64,000 nucleotides of DNA from Streptomyces sp. NBC_00370 (GTDB lineage Bacteria > Actinomycetota > Actinomycetes > Streptomycetales > Streptomycetaceae). The DNA lies in the NCBI RefSeq assembly GCF_036084755.1, contig NZ_CP107968.1, positions 7,634,001 to 7,698,000 on the forward strand, in the 5' to 3' direction. Shown here piece by piece: positions 61,717 through 64,000 of the stretch. The stretch's first letter is position 1. The number at the start of each line of letters is the position of its first letter. The translations under genes and the position numbers were made by a program. The notes beneath the pieces are model-generated. The model did no database searches. It was not told where the DNA came from and saw nothing but the letters and a program-made list of their open reading frames with translations.

Positions 61717-63147
61717 TCACCCCTTGCTGCGCACGGACCCCAGCTTGCGGTCGGTCACGGTCATCGCGACCAGCACGAGACTGACGCCGATCATGATCCA
61801 GCCGATGAGATGGACACCGCCGTCCGTGACATGGGTGTGGAAGACGATGCCGGTGATGGCCGACGAGGCGATCGAGCCGACGTAACCGAAGGTGCGCAGC
61901 AGCCCGGAGGCGGTGCCGAGCTGCTCCGCCGGGGCCTGGGCGTAGAGGGCGGTCTGGTTGCCCGCCGCGCCCGCGCCCATCGCCACGCCGAAGACGAGCG
62001 TGATGACGACGATCCAGCCGATCCAGGCCGACGCGCTGAGCATCAGCACACCGGCGGAGGCGACCAGACACGTCAGGGACGCGATGATGACGGGGCTCCG
62101 GACCAGATTGCGCCGGGAGAACGGGTAGATCACCAGCCCGGAGACCAGCGTCATGGGCAGGAGCAGCAGACCGGACGCCGTCTCGGACAGACCGCGCACG
62201 GTCTCCACCCACTGCGTGATGCCGTAGAGCACGACGTAGACACAGAGCAGCACCAGCCCGTAGCGCAGATACGTCCTGGTCAGTGGCAGATTTCCGGCGA
62301 GCAGCCGGATGTCGAGGAACGGGGTGCGGGCGCGCAGCTCCCAGGCCACGAGCGCCATCCACAGCACGACCGAGACAGCCAGCAGATACCAGTGCGCGGT
62401 CGGCAGTTCGAAGAGGAACAGCAGCAGCGCGATCATCGCGGCCGCGAAACCCCCTATCCCGGTCACATCGAGGTTGGAGGCGACGGTACGGGCGCTGCGC
62501 GAGCGGTCGAGCGGTCCGTCGGGCGACACCCAGGCCAGCGTCGCGACGAGTGCGATCAACGCGACGGGCACATTGACGAAGAAGACCGAGCGCCAGCCGA
62601 AGGCGCCGACCAGGACCCCGCCGACCGGCAGCCCGAGGGAGGCGGTGGCGATACCGGCGATCTGCAGCCCGCCCAGCACACCGCCGGGCGGCTGGTCGAG
62701 CCCTGCGTCGTGGGCGCGGCGGCGGATGAGCAGCATCGCCGTCGGATACGCGCACGACGTGCCGAGCCCGATCAGCACCCGGCTGACCAGCAGGGTGAGC
62801 AGATTCTGGGCGAAGCCGCCCACCAGACCGCCCACCGCGACGAGCACGATGCCGGCCAGGAACACCCGCCGTGGCCCGAACACCTCGGCGGCCTTGCCCG
62901 CGGTGGGCTGGGCGATGGCGCTCGCCAGGTAGAGCGCGGTGACCAGCGCCGTCGTCTGCCCGATCGACACGCCGAGCCCGTGGGCGATGGGCACCAGGGC
63001 GGTCGCGATGAGGGAGCTGTTGACCGGGTTGAGCGCCGAGCCGATGAACAGCGGGCTGGTGAATCTCCGGGAGAACGGGTGGTCACCCCAGGGCGCGGCG
63101 TCCGCGGGCGCCTGTGCTGGAGTGGCCGGGGGACGGGCGGGGGACAT
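61717..63147 (-). CDS. MFS transporter (DHA2-like)
   Basis: The 476-residue protein has 12-14 hydrophobic segments, with LYLASAIAQPTAGKAAEVFGPRRVFLAGIVLVAVGG (motif A region) and LGLPVGGVLVGAFGWRSVFFVNVPVALIALV. These features are those of multidrug exporters. The start ATG 63147 has GGAG at good distance (GTG 63150 is next to it). It lies 51 bp downstream of the MarR gene on the same strand and is probably cotranscribed, so MarR should control it. Confidence 0.9.
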   Translation of the reverse strand: MSPARPPATPAQAPADAAPWGDHPFSRRFTSPLFIGSALNPVNSSLIATALVPIAHGLGVSIGQTTALVTALYLASAIAQPTAGKAAEVFGPRRVFLAGIVLVAVGGLVGGFAQNLLTLLVSRVLIGLGTSCAYPTAMLLIRRRAHDAGLDQPPGGVLGGLQIAGIATASLGLPVGGVLVGAFGWRSVFFVNVPVALIALVATLAWVSPDGPLDRSRSARTVASNLDVTGIGGFAAAMIALLLFLFELPTAHWYLLAVSVVLWMALVAWELRARTPFLDIRLLAGNLPLTRTYLRYGLVLLCVYVVLYGITQWVETVRGLSETASGLLLLPMTLVSGLVIYPFSRRNLVRSPVIIASLTCLVASAGVLMLSASAWIGWIVVITLVFGVAMGAGAAGNQTALYAQAPAEQLGTASGLLRTFGYVGSIASSAITGIVFHTHVTDGGVHLIGWIMIGVSLVLVAMTVTDRKLGSVRSKG

Positions 63148-63198
63148 CACAACTCCACGGGATAGGAGAGGCTGGAGGGACGCAGGTCGGCGGGGCGG

Positions 63199-63657
63199 TC
63201 AGAGGAGATCGGCGAGCCGCTCGATCAACAGCGCGGCCTCGTCGAGGGCGGCGATCTCCTCGCGGGTGAACGACTCGTCCAGCGCGACGACCATCTTGTC
63301 GACGATCGCGCTGCGACCCGACCGGATCGCGGTCCGGCCTGCCGGTGTGAGCGTGAGGATCGAACGGCGTCCGTCGTTGGCGTCCGGCTCGCGTACGACC
63401 AGACCGCGCCGTTCGAGCCCTGCGACCGTCGCGCCCATCGCCTGCGGGCTGATCTGCTCGCGTCTGGCCAGCTCGGCGATGGTCGAAGGGCCCCCTCGGT
63501 CCAGCCGCGAAACGGCCGTCAGCTCCGGACCTGTCAGGTCACCCTCGGTCGCGGCCTCGTGGACCCGGCGCCTGAACGCCCCCAGGGAGACGCGTAGTCG
63601 TGTCGCCGTCCCGCGGACCGCGGCGCTCTCGCCGGCGGACTTCTCTGCCTCAGTCAC
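63199..63657 (-). CDS. MarR-family regulator
   Basis: The 152-residue protein has the MarR winged helix TGPELTAVSRLDRGGPSTIAELARREQISPQAMGATVAGLERRGLVVREPDANDGRRSILTLTPAGR, with the conserved wing DxNDGRR. It starts at GTG 63657 and its promoter is predicted to begin transcription at or very near the start codon. Two palindromes lie over the promoter. It probably represses itself and the MFS exporter gene behind it, with release by a phenolic or similar ligand. Confidence 0.9.
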   Translation of the reverse strand: MTEAEKSAGESAAVRGTATRLRVSLGAFRRRVHEAATEGDLTGPELTAVSRLDRGGPSTIAELARREQISPQAMGATVAGLERRGLVVREPDANDGRRSILTLTPAGRTAIRSGRSAIVDKMVVALDESFTREEIAALDEAALLIERLADLL

Positions 63658-63658
63658 A

Positions 63659-63682
63659 CTTTGGAAGGTTAGACTTCCAAAG
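63659..63682. promoter_or_regulatory. MarR operator
   Basis: CTTTGGAAG (63659-63667) and CTTCCAAAG (63674-63682) are perfect 9-bp arms around 6 bp. They cover the -10 box of the marR promoter. Confidence 0.75.
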
Positions 63683-63694
63683 TCAGGTTTGCAA
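63666..63694 (-). promoter_or_regulatory. promoter of the marR-MFS operon, leaderless
   Basis: On the minus strand TTGCAA (63689-63694), 17 bp, TAACCT (63666-63671); the GTG start follows the -10 box by 8 bp. Confidence 0.6.
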
Positions 63695-63697
63695 ACC
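63686..63697. promoter_or_regulatory. second palindrome at the marR promoter
   Basis: GGTTTGCAAACC is a perfect 12-bp palindrome over the -35 box, next to the main operator and of different sequence; it may bind another regulator. Confidence 0.5.
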
Positions 63698-63740
63698 CAG
63701 CCTTCTCATCTTTCTCATCCAACCCTTTGGCGCTGCCCCG

Positions 63741-64000
63741 TCACTTCTCCAGGGTCTGTTCCGTCGGTGTCGTCGCCAGGCGGTAGCGCCAGAACGCCGG
63801 TACGGCCAAGGCCATCGCGAGCATGGCCAGCACGACCAGCAGCCCCCCGCCCGTCACGGTCGCGCGGGGGCCGATCGACGAGCCGGTCACGCCGTGCAGG
63901 GCGTCCGCCAGCCGAGGACCGCCCGCGACGACCACGGTGAACACCCCCTGCATCCGGCCACGCATCTCGTCCGTCGCCGCCAGCTGCAGGATGGAGCCGC
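63741..64000 (-). CDS. MFS transporter, C-terminal part only
   Basis: The frame enters from the window end as GSILQLAATDEMRGRMQGVFTVVVAGGPRLAD and runs to a stop at 63741, 86 residues plus two bases. DEMRGRMQGVFTVVVAGG followed by two hydrophobic stretches (VTGGGLLVVLAMLAMALAVPAFW) is the usual end of EntS-like MFS proteins. The start and most of the gene lie beyond 64000. An internal ATG at 63965 is not the true start. Substrate unknown. Confidence 0.85.
   Translation of the reverse strand, partial: GSILQLAATDEMRGRMQGVFTVVVAGGPRLADALHGVTGSSIGPRATVTGGGLLVVLAMLAMALAVPAFWRYRLATTPTEQTLEK

Overview
The DNA is very GC-rich, uses GTG starts freely, has many ATGA/GTGA gene overlaps, several apparently leaderless promoters of the TTGACA-N17/18-TAnnnT type, and carries MmyB-type XRE regulators, a DevRS-like two-component system, FG-GAP proteins and an LPFR small protein. 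Together these point to a chromosomal segment of a Streptomyces or close relative. I saw no rRNA, tRNA, CRISPR array, phage genes or complete insertion sequence. Two short CTAG-bounded inverted-repeat elements (131-296 and 57705-57875) look like related MITEs.

0-2.3 kb: the 5' end of a YciO/Sua5 gene, a MITE, a cupin gene, then an Rrf2 regulator overlapping a DsbA-like gene. 2.3-13.7 kb: a sulfur-type operon. A 24-residue Cys-containing leader peptide sits behind a strong promoter and a perfect 16-bp palindrome. It is followed by a five-gene Dpp/Opp-type ABC importer, an NtaA/DszA-like flavin monooxygenase, an FAD monooxygenase, a luciferase-like oxidoreductase, an alpha/beta hydrolase and an SsuE-like FMN reductase. 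The likely job is import and oxidative desulfurisation of an organosulfur compound under cysteine-responsive attenuation. 13.7-24.8 kb: SDR plus XRE regulator, an FG-GAP exported protein, a membrane protein, a UvrA-like ABC protein with an AhpD-fold gene, and a divergent NACHT NTPase (NLR-like) with a small downstream gene, ended by a clear terminator.

24.8-36.4 kb: a 17-bp tandem repeat, an M6-like secreted metalloprotease, an LPFR small protein, a TetR/MFS efflux pair with twin operators, a translationally coupled acyl-CoA dehydrogenase / PIG-L deacetylase / methyltransferase / glycosyltransferase operon, an FMN-binding glutamate-synthase-like membrane protein, and a TetR/quinone-oxidoreductase pair. 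36.4-51.8 kb: a polysaccharide utilisation locus: LacI repressor, FAD oxidoreductase, LplABC-type sugar importer, two Tat-exported GH26-like enzymes, a GH36 alpha-galactosidase and a secreted GH3 enzyme with three discoidin-type carbohydrate-binding modules. The enzyme set suits galactomannan or a related galactose-decorated glycan.

51.8-64 kb: a DevS-like kinase, DoxX-like protein and DevR-like regulator; a divergent SDR/XRE pair; another SDR; the second MITE; a YtrA-type GntR with its ABC transporter and a palindromic operator; a TetR/oxidoreductase pair; an MFS/MarR pair with two palindromes at the promoter; and the 3' end of a further MFS gene cut by the window edge. All start sites, promoters and operators are read by eye and functions are family-level inferences.
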